From NCBI RefSeq assembly GCF_031877795.1, contig NC_133948.1, forward strand, positions 8,850,948-8,914,947: 64,000 nucleotides of DNA. The letters run 5' to 3'. A model generated the notes under the pieces. The model searched no databases and was not told the origin of the DNA. It saw only the letters and a list, made by a program, of their open reading frames with translations. Shown one piece after another: positions 31,162 through 43,635 of this stretch (position 1 is its first letter; each line of letters starts with the position of its first letter). This DNA is from Strix aluco. Taxonomy: Eukaryota; Chordata; Aves; Strigiformes; Strigidae. The translations under genes and the position numbers were made by a program.

Positions 31162-33055
31162 AACTTGGAGACTGCTATACATATAGATCAGGCAGAATGG
31201 CATGGTGGCTTTTTCTCTCTTACAAATGATGTTACTGAGCTCATTCAATCAAATTTCTGCTAATGTATTTGTGCATATCATAGGGAAGTTTTAAGGACCC
31301 TCAGGTGAGAATCAGCCCTCTGCATTGAGCTAGTCTGACCACCACATTAGTTTAAGTTATCGGAGTCACCAGTTGTAAGATTCAAGTGATGAATTTATTA
31401 TTGAGCATAGAATTAGGCACTCATGGAACATCCAATGCACTAGGCTCCAAAAATCAACCGATGTCAACCCTGACTAGAGAGCATTGCTTTCACATCCCCA
31501 TGCAGGGGATTGCTAACAACAGTAGCAGAGTTAATGCTGTGCTGAAGGATACCTTTGTTGCTTTTCTCTTGGTCCCGTGATACAGTTTTCACAACACCCT
31601 GTGACAATTTAATCTGCTTTCTTGAAAAAGTTCTGCCTTGTGTTTTCATTCTGCTTTTTGGTAATTTCATTTACTGCTCACTGTTTCTTGTACTGTGGAA
31701 AACAGAGATACTCATTCCTTGTTTGCTTCCCCCATGGCATTAATTATGTAATTTGTCAGCTTTAAAGCCAACTGGGTTCAAGAGAGAGTTCTTGATGGGA
31801 GATGCTCCACAGAGAAACTCTGTTTTTCTGTCCTAAGTGATTTGCCACTAGCACTTATTGTTATAACCTGGTGTGATTTACCACTGACTTTGCTTCAGAA
31901 AGGAGGAACGCATGAAAATTACTTAGCTGAAATGAACTACAAGTTCATTAGCTAAAATAATTGTTGCTATCAGTAGGAATTTGTGCAGAATTCTTTTTAA
32001 AATATTAGCAAAATCTACTTTCAGCAGCCACTGCTGTGGCAATAGCCGAAATACGCAGTATACATTTTATGCAATTTTTTTGAATCTGTTTCAGATCTTC
32101 TGTAACATTTTATAACTGCAAAATGAAGACTAATAAGCAATTATTGCTTATTTATATATAGTTGCTCCAGATTGAATTTACGTTTTGTAATTGATTTAAT
32201 ATGTCATATAAAACATAACTTTGAACTGTAAACTGGCCTGGAAAAAAAATTACAAATGTTTTCTTCTTGCCAACTTCAACAATTTGGACAGGGGAATTAC
32301 TTTTACAGTTCTTCACTCTGGCTTTTTTACAGTGCATTTGACAGACACATGGCATTGAAAGACTGGTTGCTGCTTAAAATTAAAAAATAAATTTTATACT
32401 TATGTTCATCCAAGATAAGTGCAGAGCAATGTGGAATTACCAAAACCTAATGGCTATCCTGTGAGGACAGAGATCCACTGGAACTTCCCTGCTAACCTGC
32501 TTTCAGTCTCCAGCCTTATTTACATAAGGCTCTGAAGATTTATGTTATTACTCTGCCTTATACCCCTGCCCTCATCAAGGCCCTGCCTACATTATAACCT
32601 TCTGTCTTTCTGCAAAATAGTGATGGAAATCCATCTGGAGCAGGAAGAAGAGATTTTCTATGTACTTAACAGCATGCTGCCTGACCAAGCCAATCAATCC
32701 TTCATGCTGATAGAAACAGGAGGAAATTTTTCTTGCTAGCAATAAATGAAACTGCCCTTTGCTCTCTTTTGACATTGCCTATTCCCTTTCATGTCAGCTG
32801 AAGACACTTCTTTTCTCTTTTTCATTACCTCTGTTTTCTCTTTGACCTGAGCTAGGGACTGTAAGAATGCCCTCTGAAGTCTCACACCTCTGTCACAAGG
32901 CATAGTGTCCATATGGTCATCATATAGCCTCTACCAAACAATGCCCTATTGCCAACAGATTTCAGATCTGTCCCCAAGGAACAGCCACGTGACCCAACAC
33001 TGCAAGTCACTTAGCAATTTAAATCCAAAGGATCTCAACTTCTGTGTCATACTGG

Positions 33056-33175
33056 AATAACAGCTGCCAAGTGTGATGTGACTTTCCCAAGGTCACACAG
33101 TAAGTCAGTGACAGAGCTGCAAACATAAACTGTGTCACCGTTTCCCAGGTCTGTGCCTCACCTGCACTGGGTGGC
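33056..33175 (-). mobile_element. MIR-like SINE fragment (antisense)
   Basis: gtgactttcccaaggtcaca followed by cagtaagtcagtgacagagc matches the reverse complement of the MIR core (accttgggcaagt...). It is an old amniote CORE-SINE relic. Boundaries approximate. Confidence 0.75.
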
Positions 33176-36100
33176 AGGTAACACATCCTGATCGCGAAAG
33201 AGAAAGACCCCAGAAGAGCTCACTGCTTAAAACTGCCCAGTGTTTGAGCGAGGAGGGAGCACAGACACACTACCTAGAATGACACTTCACAGCTCTGCTT
33301 CAGGCAGGCAAAGCATTTCTGGGTGCAGGGGTTGTGTAATGACTCCATCCAACAGCAGGATGCTCAGATTCCTTCTGGTGATCAATCTCTGTATATCTAT
33401 AAAAAAACCCAAAAACAAGGATAGCACAAGTCTCTTGTACCCAAAAAGGACTACTCCATCATTTGTGACACGGTGCTGAGATGCAATTTTGCAGCATCCA
33501 GGGCTTTAGATATATATGAAGAGAGTCTGTATAGATATCTCTAGAATTTGTGTAGATATAAATCAGGAAAAAAATTATTTTCAAAAAGAAATTAAACTAC
33601 TCATAAAGAATTATATAAATTCTGTAAAAATGAGGCAGAAATACAGTAAATTACTACGATATATTTTCTTATGAAGGTTTTACGGGTTTTGAAAAATGTA
33701 GCTATTCTGTGCTTCAGCATAAGTGGAAATAAATATATTTATTTTGCCTTTACAGTAAAACTCATGCAACTTCTGTTTACACATGCACACACCTAATCTT
33801 TCTATCCCTTAAAGCAGGATATGCTTTCCCACATTCAAAATCCCAGTGATTAATAATTTCTAACTCTTGTCTGCCTCTTTATTAGAAAGGGAGTATTGAG
33901 TAAAAGACCATATTAGAAAAAGAATTATTTTGTGCACTAATAGGCAACGTTATTCCTTCTTCGATAATCTTCATGCGCTATGAATACAGTACTGTAGATA
34001 AATAGATATGTATTTCTGTACAACATTAAAACAGACACAAAAAAGACAGGAATTAGTAACAGTTTTCTCATAGCAACATAGCAGCTTAGTCCTTGCTCTC
34101 AAGAAAAAATGTAAAAGGCTGTATTTCCTCAGCAGCCCACAACATATCAATGGCTGCAAAACTCAGCTCTCACTGTGTTCTGTGCCGCAAAAGCACATTG
34201 CAGTGTCCCCCCTTTTGAGGTCATTCCCAACCTATAGCTATTTCTTTTACTGTATTTCTGCTCAGTAATCTTAGTTATTATTATATATATGTACAACTAT
34301 TCCAATAAACAGGCAGGGAAGAGCAGAACTGCTTAAGGCAATGAAGCATATGGTCTCTTGGAATGAGGAATTGTGCTGTGGGGGTATTAAGCAGAGGGTT
34401 TGGATTGTAAGAAAATATGCAGGAGGTCAAGGGAAGGATCTAGGCAGAAATGTCTTTCACATTATTTACTAAGCTTTCCAAAGTCAGTGTGAAAGACCAA
34501 GACTACTGTCAGCAACACCCATCACACAAACACCAAAAAGTTTCCTCCCCAGGAACATGACCTGGAGTGATGCTTTCATCTGAGGTTAAATATGCCCCAA
34601 ATCTGCCCTGCTGCTCCTGGATACCTATGGAATGCATCTGCTTGGCTCGAGCTACACAGCTGATCGCAGAATGATAGAGTTTGAGCCTCTCACAAACACA
34701 TCACATTTGTGAGGTCAGGAAGTCGCAACCCCATCTGGCATGGAGCAGAGAGGCATGGAAAGATGTACGAGTCAGCAGTAATTTGTAGTGGAGCCAGGAA
34801 CTGGTGCCAGAATGCCTGAAGCCCATTCCTGCGCCTTAAGTGCAGACCAGGTTTCCAGCTGAACATCTAACTGGTACATCTCTTACTGCGAATTGCAGCT
34901 TAACACTGGGAAACTGCCAACAAGATAGCAGTGCAAAGCACGTGCCTTTTGATATGGAAGATCGTGGCCAACAACAGAGAAGTTTGTCTGCATTATGTCA
35001 TAGTATGTCTGAAAAATTAGTCATAACCAAGTGCCACCTATTTATAACTACTTACTTCTCTGGTTTAAAGTCTGATATTTTAGACATCTGTCAATGAGAC
35101 AATAAGGGCTGATCCCAAGGGCAGAGGGATTCATAATATTCAGGCTGCAAAAAGAGGATCATGCTGTTACTAAATTTACTCAAGACACTGCAGTTTCTAC
35201 AAGGTGAGTTTTTCCTAAGAAAAAGTAGCATTGGTTTGTATTTATAAAAAAAACCCAAACAACAAAACCCCTTTCACCATCTGTTCAAATGACTGTACAA
35301 GAGAAAAAGCTGACAGTAAAGCTGTATTCCGCTAAACCACCTGTGCCCAGGACTAGAATCACATTATAATGCCATTTTATGAGCTTCCAACGTTATCTTT
35401 GATCCAAAGATCCCCATGTGCTCTGCACCTACATAACTGAAAGAGGCTTTCAACAACATATGGTCCATGGCAGGGAGGTGTGCTTTGCAACTGGCACACA
35501 CTGGAGCCATCCACCACATATCCACCGAAGCAGTGAAAGTAGAAAGAAACCACTGCCCTGGACCCACTTACCTGCACGTTGCATAAAAGGACAAGCCAGA
35601 AGGCAGAAGAGCATCACGTCGTTGCTTCACTAGTAAACCCAAATACCCCTGTGCTGCCTGCCACTCAAAAAGACCTACATGAAGACTATTTATCCAAGTT
35701 CTCTGTAGCAGGGACAGAAGCTCCACTAAAAATAAGAGTTGACCCAAAAATGGGATGTGTTTATGGAATTCCACTTTCCCCTTTGTTCCCTGTTGTGGGA
35801 AAAAAGATGACAAGTATTTGATTTGCTCCAAGTTAGAGGCTTGAAGAAGTCCTAATGTCAATGAATGACAGCAGTGAGCTATTTCCTGTGGCTGCCACTC
35901 TCAGTGGAGTATAATGAGGCCCCATTCATTTGTACGGAAGGCTACTTTTTCCCTTAAAGGCATTGCCCTTTCTCCAGCTAATCAGACATATCCTCCCCAT
36001 CATTTCTTTCAGTTACTTTCAGTGGGATGGTTTCACACACACTGACAACGCTCAAATGCATCCTTGAAGATCCTGTTCTTACCCCATATTGAAGAAATAG

Positions 36101-37383
36101 CCTCCACACATGGAGGCTAGCAGTTTAAAGGTGTGAAATAAACTTTAGGAGGTAGTATATGGCCCTCATGATTTTTACGTGGCAGACAGATACTTCACAA
36201 AGTCTGTTGAAAGGAAGGTTTTTGAATTACTTGTATTTGTAAAATTGTTTTATTTCAGAAAGGGGACATTTTTTAAAAAACAAGACTTACCTATGATACC
36301 CCTATTATTCTAAAATGCAACTAAACTCCCAGAAAAGCTCATGAACTGGCAGAATCTGCTGCGTAAGTTACGTAGTGCATTTCTGTCATATAGTCTGATC
36401 AAACTGGCCTATGCCCACAAATGCAGAAATTACTTTGATTAACGAGGAGTGGATAGACAGAAATAGAAACATTGGTAAACCTCAGCATTGCCCACAGTGC
36501 TCACACAGCCTCATATGGTGTCCATCTCAGACCAGATATATTGTAGATCTAATACCATATGGATAGGTTATGTCAGTGCTTTATATTCCTTGCAAATAAA
36601 TGGCAAAATTACTGCATGAAAAATCCACACAAGGAATCCATATGTTAAAGGTGAATAGGATGGCAACACAGCATGAAATAATTTGTAAGGGAAAGGAAAC
36701 ATGAATAATCTTCCTTACAGTCAGGAGATGGGAATCTCTTCCACAGAAGCCACTTCTCTCTCTCTAGATAAGATCCACTGTCTGAAGCTTTGCACAAGTC
36801 CCTCCTCCGTATCTAGCTAGAGTCATGAGTATTGCATCCCTGTTGGCAGACAAAAAAAAAACACTTGGGGGGAAGGAATCAGTTTGCCTGTTTGAAAGAA
36901 TTGGTGAAATACTGTCAGTGACAGTGGGGCTGAAGGATTCTTGTTGTCATGGCCAAGACCCAGTTTTTTCAAGGCTACTTGTTCGAGATTTCTGATGGTT
37001 CATCTAAGGTCTAAGCTTCCCCTGAAAGACAGCCCGTCCCCTCCTCCTGCACCTCTCCTTTGAAGAAGTCTGAGGATTGGGGTGCTCTCAGGCATCCCTC
37101 ACGCTCTTACATATTCTCCACTTTCTCCAAGCTTCCATCACTGCTTTCCCTTCTCTCTGAACATCCCTTAAAATGGTGGGTCTACCTACCAGTCTTCCAT
37201 GGCCTGGAACACAACCACTGGCAGAAACAGTGTTTCCAGTCTATTTTATTTGCTCACATTTTAGTAAGTATTTTTGGTTTTGTATTTTGCTGCTGATACA
37301 ACCATTTTTTTTTTTTCTACCAACACAGATCAGTTCCATTTAAAATACATCAGATAGGGACACCTGTAACTAGTTTTACTTGA

Positions 37384-37459
37384 ATATATGTACACAGTTA
37401 TGTATACATTATATACATATAGGCATTATATATACATATATATATACACATATATATAA
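37384..37459 (+). repeat. Degenerate (TA)/(TATACA) microsatellite
   Basis: Repeated tatatacatatatatataca units. Potentially cruciform-forming alternating purine-pyrimidine sequence. Confidence 0.85.
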
Positions 37460-38931
37460 GGCACTGTAAAATGTACCATTACTTCTCTAGAATTGTTTTA
37501 AATCTGTAGAAGTAGATCATGTTTCTTCATATAATCTGAAATGTCTAACCAAGACATTTTTAAAATGTTTCAGGGTTACAGAGATATCAACTGTGAAATA
37601 ACCCTTACTTTAAAATTCAAGTTATCGTGACAAGGTGAACAAAACCTATTTTGACAGTAATTCTAATCTATTTATTATATAACTGCTCCTCTCTTACAGA
37701 TTCACCTGTACAAATAGTTTCCTTTGTCTCTCTTATTATGTTCCAAAATGTGAACTGAAACTTGTCCTGCAGAATAAAAAATAACAATAATGGAGAAATT
37801 AATACAGTAAACTTGGATAATTTATCCATTACTTACAGAGAATAAAGCCAAGATCGCGGTAAGCTGAGATGTCTTTAAATAAAATGTACTAAAACAGATC
37901 ATGAGCTTATATAATTCTCTTTGATGTAGTCAACATCAATGGAGCCTCGTGATTACATTTTTGGCCATTTTATATAGAAGGTAATCTCTGCCATGTGAAG
38001 GCACAACAGCACACAAATATGACTGGCATTTATAATGAACATGCTTGAATGGATCCTTGCTTAATGTAATTAGCCTATATATGCAAATTACAGCATCAGA
38101 AATCCTGCAGCAGCTGCTGTTAAGAGGGCTTGGCAACTGTGTGTGTTATAAGCCAGCCTTACAGATCAAACGGACATATACTCAAAGACTAGAAACAGAC
38201 AGATGAAGATAGATTAGAAATTTTACACGTCTGGGATGTATAAACCCTGATACCCTGGATAGAATATTTCAACAAATACCAATATAACATTTTTTCTACA
38301 GTTACTCTGTATCAATGATTCACAATTGTGCCAGACCACAGGATCCCAATTAACCTCACAATTTTAATAAAAAACAGTATAGAAAACTTCATTTAGCATT
38401 GTTTCATGGCCCACTTACTGTGGCCTCACAAACATGATCCATGTTGGTCACAACTAGGAGACACTCTTTTAAAGACTCAGCATATTTTCTACTCTACCAT
38501 AAGCACCTTGAAAATATGACTTAACCTGCAATCACTTCTTTTAATACTTTGTCTCCTACAGATTTTGCACTGTAACTGGCCTTTCCAGTTCTACTGTTTC
38601 AGTTCACGTTTTGCACAAGTGGAAGTGAAAAAAGGCAGCATAGCATGAACCATCTCAGCAAACAAATGCATCTGAGGCATAACTCATAGGGGAAAACCCG
38701 ACACTTGAAAATACTGAAGTGACTCAAAGGTTTAAAAAATATATATGTATTACGAGAGCCACAAAAAAGGTTACAGACAGAGCTCCACAAAGCCTGCACA
38801 GATACATTCCAACAATTCAAGGTGGCAGAACAGGTGAAATACAGACCATAAAAACAGTTCGACATGAACTTTCCAGACTGTCAGAGACAGCAACCTTGAC
38901 CCCATCTTTCCCACACACAAAAAAATATTGA

Positions 38932-38967
38932 ATATATATATATATATCTATATCTCTCTATATCTCT
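38932..38967 (+). repeat. (TA)n/(TCTATA)n microsatellite
   Basis: atatatatatatatatctat followed by atctctctatatctct. Confidence 0.85.
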
Positions 38968-39911
38968 AGTTTGGACCACAGATACAGTCCAAAGAAAACC
39001 ACATTGCAATTTCCACATTAGGCTTATAGGAGAATAGGCATCATCTGAGGAACGTCCATTATAACGCCCATGAGGTGATTATCTTAGGCCAAGTTGACAT
39101 AACGTTATGCTTGGTTAGCAATTTAGAACAGCAACACAACACAGTTCATTTGCTGCACAGGGCTACTAACACATAGCTCTGTGCAACCCTTAGAGTTGAC
39201 TTTAACCAAACTAAGTAGTTACATTTGTTTTGTTTAATTTAAAAAGAAAATGCAAATGTAAGATATTAGGGCAGTTCCTGCTATCACCCTTCTTAAAAAT
39301 TCAAGACTTGAAGACTTCTTTAATGTACTTGCTTACAGACACGTTTTGAGACTGTATTAATGATCTTCAGGAGAATATGCCACCCTGAGGCTTCTTCCCT
39401 TGTTCACTTCAGGTTATGTCTGCATCCAGTTTTGAGATAGGGGGCCAAATGCTGGTTGTATATCAGTGCAGTATTTGGCCCAGAGTTTCAAAGTCTTTGC
39501 TATTCAGACTTTCCTATGAGGTCAACAAATAAAGTAGTAAAAAAAGAAAATATTAAGGCTTCAAGTAAAAATATTTCCTCTCTCTCCCACCCATGTAGTA
39601 AGGTACATTTGATTTCATAATACTCAATATATTACACAATTAAAGATACAGAGATCCAACTTTTCAAGGCAGATTGTACTACAATGAAAACCTGGAGGCT
39701 AAATGGGAGTGTATGAACAGGGAACAAATGGCTAATAAAATGCAATATGCAATGAAAACTGATGCACGAACTAAACAAAAACTATTGCTGTTTTTTAAAT
39801 AAGTATCCACAGCTAAAAATAAAAACATGTTGAAAAGATTTAAGACTTCTGAAACATGAAATAAACATGACAAAAGTAAAGAAGCTACTTTACAAGATGT
39901 ATTAACTTGTG

Positions 39912-40010
39912 CTGGATTTTCATGGCTGATCCCCACCCACTGTAAATTAGCATCACTTAGATGAGCTTTGATGGAGCCACACCAATTTACACCAGCTGAA
40001 GATTTGGCCT
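39912..40010. repeat. Foldback-type ancient repeat fragment
   Basis: Left arm tgtaaattagcatca and right arm ccacaccaatttacacc are partial reverse complements. They are flanked by ctgatcccc on the left and gatttggcc on the right. It resembles a common ancient sauropsid palindromic repeat (gatcc...aatttacaccagctga...ggcc). Family name uncertain. Confidence 0.45.
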
Positions 40011-40945
40011 GAAGTGTCTGTAAAAACTGAGACTATTTGGGCAGAAGAACCTTACTGCTAATCTGTAAACTGCTTGAAGAACTATACTTTTAACATCAGC
40101 TGGATTCTGCTCCAAAATTAGACTTAATAAATATGTCCCCAGTCCCGCAACAGGAGCTATGGAAACAGACACTTACATTTATGAGAAAATAGCTGCAGGT
40201 TCAGTGCCTGGGATGGAAATGAGGCTGGATTTGCTGCATGCAATCTTCTGTTAACTGTTCTGTTTAGATTATTCTTTCAGAAGATTTGAATAATTTACTC
40301 CAGGCTATGTGCACTGAATTATATGCAAACCTCAAAAGGAAAAAAAAAATACTTTGGTACCATTGTAAACCTATTAAAAAGTTGAATGTCTCTCAACTGT
40401 GGGCAAAACTACTCACAAAATATATAATCCTTACATCTGAACCTGTAATGACACAGTGCATTCATTCCTTCCTCCCTTACCCCTTGTGAAATATGTCAAA
40501 ATAACCCTGGATATTAGTGCTTTATACACACAATACTGTGTTTAGTCTTACTGAGAAATTCTCTCAAGAACTAATGTAGTTAACTTCAAAGGCTCTTTGG
40601 CCCTTCAAGTTCCTCAGTAGCTTTTTTGTTTATAAATGCAGGAGAAAGAACGATCAAAATGGAGCATCACTGGGATGCAAATCTCAAATATTACACTGGT
40701 GCAAATTTTCAGCCTTGCTTGCATGAATTTCATGTACGTATTCAAAGATACATGGTAAAATGTGCCCTTGTTTAGCTTCCTAGCCCAAATCCATTGTGTC
40801 ACACATGCCCTCTTTTTCAGGGCTTACATATGGCATACATGATACTTTAAAAACAAGTAAGTCTTGTGATACTCTATGCACCAGAGTGAATTCCAGTCCT
40901 TAAGGAAGTACTGCATCTTCCTGAGGAGTTAACATCACGGTAGAG

Positions 40946-41470
40946 TTGCAGATTAATAACAGTTAAAGATGGAAGAAATCTATAAGGCCATCTGGTCTAG
41001 CCCCTTGCCCCTGCAGGCTCACCTCTCACAGAAATGTTTTTAATGACTTGTCCAAATATAGTTTGACTGTCCTAAATAGTTAGTCTCCAATAATCTGCCT
41101 TGGAAGACTATTCCACTGCCCCTTCCCCTCCATCTTTTCTGCCCCCTTCTAAATGTAGACCATTGGTTACCAGTAACAACCCTTTGATTTACCTTTGGTT
41201 TTACATCTTTTAACTAAAGTATTTGTAAAATTATGATATTCCATTTCTACTTCATTGCTTAGTCAGTGACATTTTTTAGCCCTTAAATCTTCTCATCAGC
41301 CAGCCCATCCAGTCTTTTAATATATATTGCTCCACCTCTACCTGGTCCAGTTTGCCAGCATCTTTCTGGTACTGTGGTGCCTCCAACTAAAGACAATATT
41401 CTACATACCAGTGAGCAAATCTGCATAGAAAGACTATTGCTTCTCTGCTCTGTAATGTCCCTACAGTAGG
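40946..41470 (-). mobile_element. Old CR1-type LINE 3' fragment (antisense)
   Basis: tctataaggccatctggtct followed by agccccttgcccctgcagg is the reverse complement of the CR1 3' end (agatgatcttaaggtcccttcc). Homology continues through ccttggaagactattccact towards 41400. Far more diverged than the two other CR1 copies here, so an older subfamily. Confidence 0.7.
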
Positions 41471-42743
41471 CATTTAAAATACCACCAAGGCAATAAAATG
41501 CACACTGATTTCTAGCTCACTCTCTCATAACTTTGGCCTGTATCACAGATGCATTGCTTTCCAGGTATCTACCTTCAAGCAACATAGAGCATTACATAGA
41601 GAGATGATTAACTTTCTTCTGTTCTCTTCAACCTTCCTCTCCAAAAAAGTATTTGATATACAAGGGACATAATAAGCAAGTATTGCAGCAGATGTCAAGA
41701 TTTATCAAATCAAAAGATAAATTTTAACCAGGCAAAATGGAGGTCAATATTTGCCTTCTGGAATAATTAATCTCAACATACATGAAAACAAATAAGATGT
41801 TATCAGCACATTCTGAATTGCTACCAAATACCTAGAGAGCTGTCCATTATAGTCAAGGACTGAAAAGGATTCAATCCCTTGAAACAAATATCTTGAAAAA
41901 TGATTAATTTAGCTCTCTGGTCATAACTATTCAGGAGAACCAGGTGGGAAGTCAAGGTTTCATATGCTGACTGGCTCAGTGATAAATAATCATTTTTAGT
42001 GACTTTGGCAACAGTCGCTCAGGATATTCTTAATTGCACACATGATCTGGCTAGTCAGCACTGGTCCAGATCTCAGTACTTTTGACTTCTGAGGTGGTAA
42101 CTGAATGGGAAGGAAAAGGAAGTAAGGAATGGAGAAAATAAAAAAATTTTCCATTTGTCCCAAAATTAGCTTTGCCAGAGTCCTCATATTTGTGACAAAA
42201 GTAATGTACCCCTTTCTTGTTTTTTATAATAAAGTTGTCTTTAAATCCAACAAAGTAAATGCAGTTTTCTGGAGACAGGAAAAGGAAACCTCAGAATGTT
42301 AAATAGATTTGATTGACGTTATTTTAAAAAGTTGTTCCCCAGGGGAAAAAAACCCAAATGGAAAATCCTTTGTCTAAGAGTATTGAAGAACAGAGGGAAT
42401 GTGCTAGTAATTAGGCAGACCGAAAATTTATATCCTTTAGATGTACGCTTGGCTCAGTTACACACACTGTAAATTCAACAGATCATGATAACCTTGCTGC
42501 AGGATTACACAGACGGCACCAGGGCAAGGCAGTAAACTGTGTTATTGCCTAAATCCAACAGGTAATAAGGAGGGTGCAGGGAAAGCAGCTGATGGCTGTT
42601 TAAAATATGTTCCCATCCAAACACTGCCTTTCTTATCTGTTTGGTTTTGTTTCCAAGTCAGAGAAGCCTTTAAAAACCAGAGGGAGCAAGAGGTCAGAGT
42701 GGAAGATCCTTACTGGTGTTGCAGTCCTTTTCCACGAGAGACG

Positions 42744-42767
42744 AACACACGCGCACACACACACACA
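42744..42767 (+). repeat. (CA)n microsatellite
   Basis: aacacacgcgcacacacaca plus further CA. Confidence 0.85.
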
Positions 42768-43269
42768 ATTTCACACACAGGGAGGCGAATGGCAGACAGT
42801 GAGAAGCTGTTGCTATCCTTTCTCCTGCTCCCATCCGGGACCCGGGAGCAGGGAGGCTTTTAAAGACGACACGGCGTTCATGGCCCAAGTGCCCTTGCCT
42901 TGATCCTTCTCAGGAGGAGGAACCCGACCTGCAATGCCTTGGGGACGCAGAGCAGTTCTCGCACAGGCAGACTGCCCAGCACAGGAAGCCTGCTTTCCAT
43001 ATCGGTAGGAAAACAGCAGTCGGGCCTCTGACTCCTTGGACACATCCTTGGCCAGAAGAACTGGGAAGGGGCATGGGAAAAACTGCATGATCCTGGACCG
43101 ACCGTACTTTTTCACAGCACAACTGGTACACAACAGGTTTGTTGGACAGACACACTCACAATGGCTTTAGCGCTCTCTTGCATTAAAGAAATCCGCTCTG
43201 TAGTTGTTGTGTTAGGTCATAGCCAGTTCCTGCCTGTCGGTTCAGGAAGAGTCTGATGGGCTGTACAAT

Positions 43270-43275
43270 TTTATT
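43270..43275 (-). terminator. ZDHHC8: Candidate ZDHHC8 poly(A) signal
   Basis: AATAAA on the minus strand about 190 bases after the stop. No obvious GT-rich element follows, so a more distal signal is possible. Confidence 0.3.
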
Positions 43276-43463
43276 CCCTCAAGAATAAGGCTGCAGCTGG
43301 TTTTTGGCCGAAAGAGAAAGATGAAAACAGAACAAACCCAAAACAAGAAAAGGAGAGTGGCCAGCTGCTGCTGCTCCTTCTTTGTTGTTATTTGAGTCTT
43401 CACAGTGCTCCTAGCTTCATGGCTGGCTGAGTGGATGGCTCTTTATTTTTAATTAATTTTATT

Positions 43464-43635
43464 TTACACCGAAATTTCATAGGTTGTTCCACCAACTCCA
43501 GACACCTTCTTAACGTTTGAGTGTCTAGCAGGGCTGACAGGTGTCCCCTGGGAACTTGATGTTGAACCCAACCTGGATATTCCTTTTGGCTGTCCATTTA
43601 TTTTACTGTGAGGTGTCTTCAACTGCATGTCATCC
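43464..43635 (-). CDS. ZDHHC8: ZDHHC8 last coding exon (PDZ ligand)
   Basis: Acceptor tttgatgcag precedes ggatgacatg. It encodes [20 protein letters not shown], a Ser/Thr-rich linker, then [15 protein letters not shown] and TAA at 43464-43466. This frame is not the one giving the longest ATG ORF here. The last residues match the human C-terminus exactly as I recall it. Confidence 0.96.

Larger units (their letters stand above)
24561..33055. other. Intergenic interval, PGAM5 side
   Basis: 8.5 kb without a recognised gene. Contents: an unexplained 91-codon ORF (24988-25263), a purine-rich GA tract (27247-27273), a short CA run (30751-30765) and a mixed TA/TG microsatellite (31117-31161). Other ORFs are short and lack protein-like composition. 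Confidence 0.65.
33176..40945. other. Intergenic interval, middle
   Basis: 7.8 kb, AT-rich, with no recognised gene. Holds TA microsatellites (37384-37459, 38932-38967), a foldback-type repeat (39912-40010) and a possible weak MIR relic near 34640-34840. ORFs are short and random-looking. Confidence 0.65.
41471..43463 (-). other. Downstream region and probable 3'UTR of ZDHHC8
   Basis: Directly downstream of the ZDHHC8 stop codon. Candidate poly(A) hexamers on the minus strand are at 43442-43447 (only 16 bases past the stop, unlikely) and 43270-43275. GC content rises at 42700-43150, where a (CA)n run also lies (42744-42767). The true 3' end cannot be fixed from sequence alone. Confidence 0.45.

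Noticed and set aside
34640-34840. Possible additional MIR fragment
   Set aside because: A few short matches (gaggcatgg, agtggagccaggaac) but too weak to place boundaries.
35568-35861. 97-codon minus-strand ORF in the intergenic interval
   Set aside because: Leu-rich but no family recognised and no splice or promoter context. Consistent with chance.
42813-43155. Minus-strand ORFs of 106 and 81 codons just after ZDHHC8
   Set aside because: Located in the probable 3'UTR or downstream region, Cys/Arg-rich and without homology.
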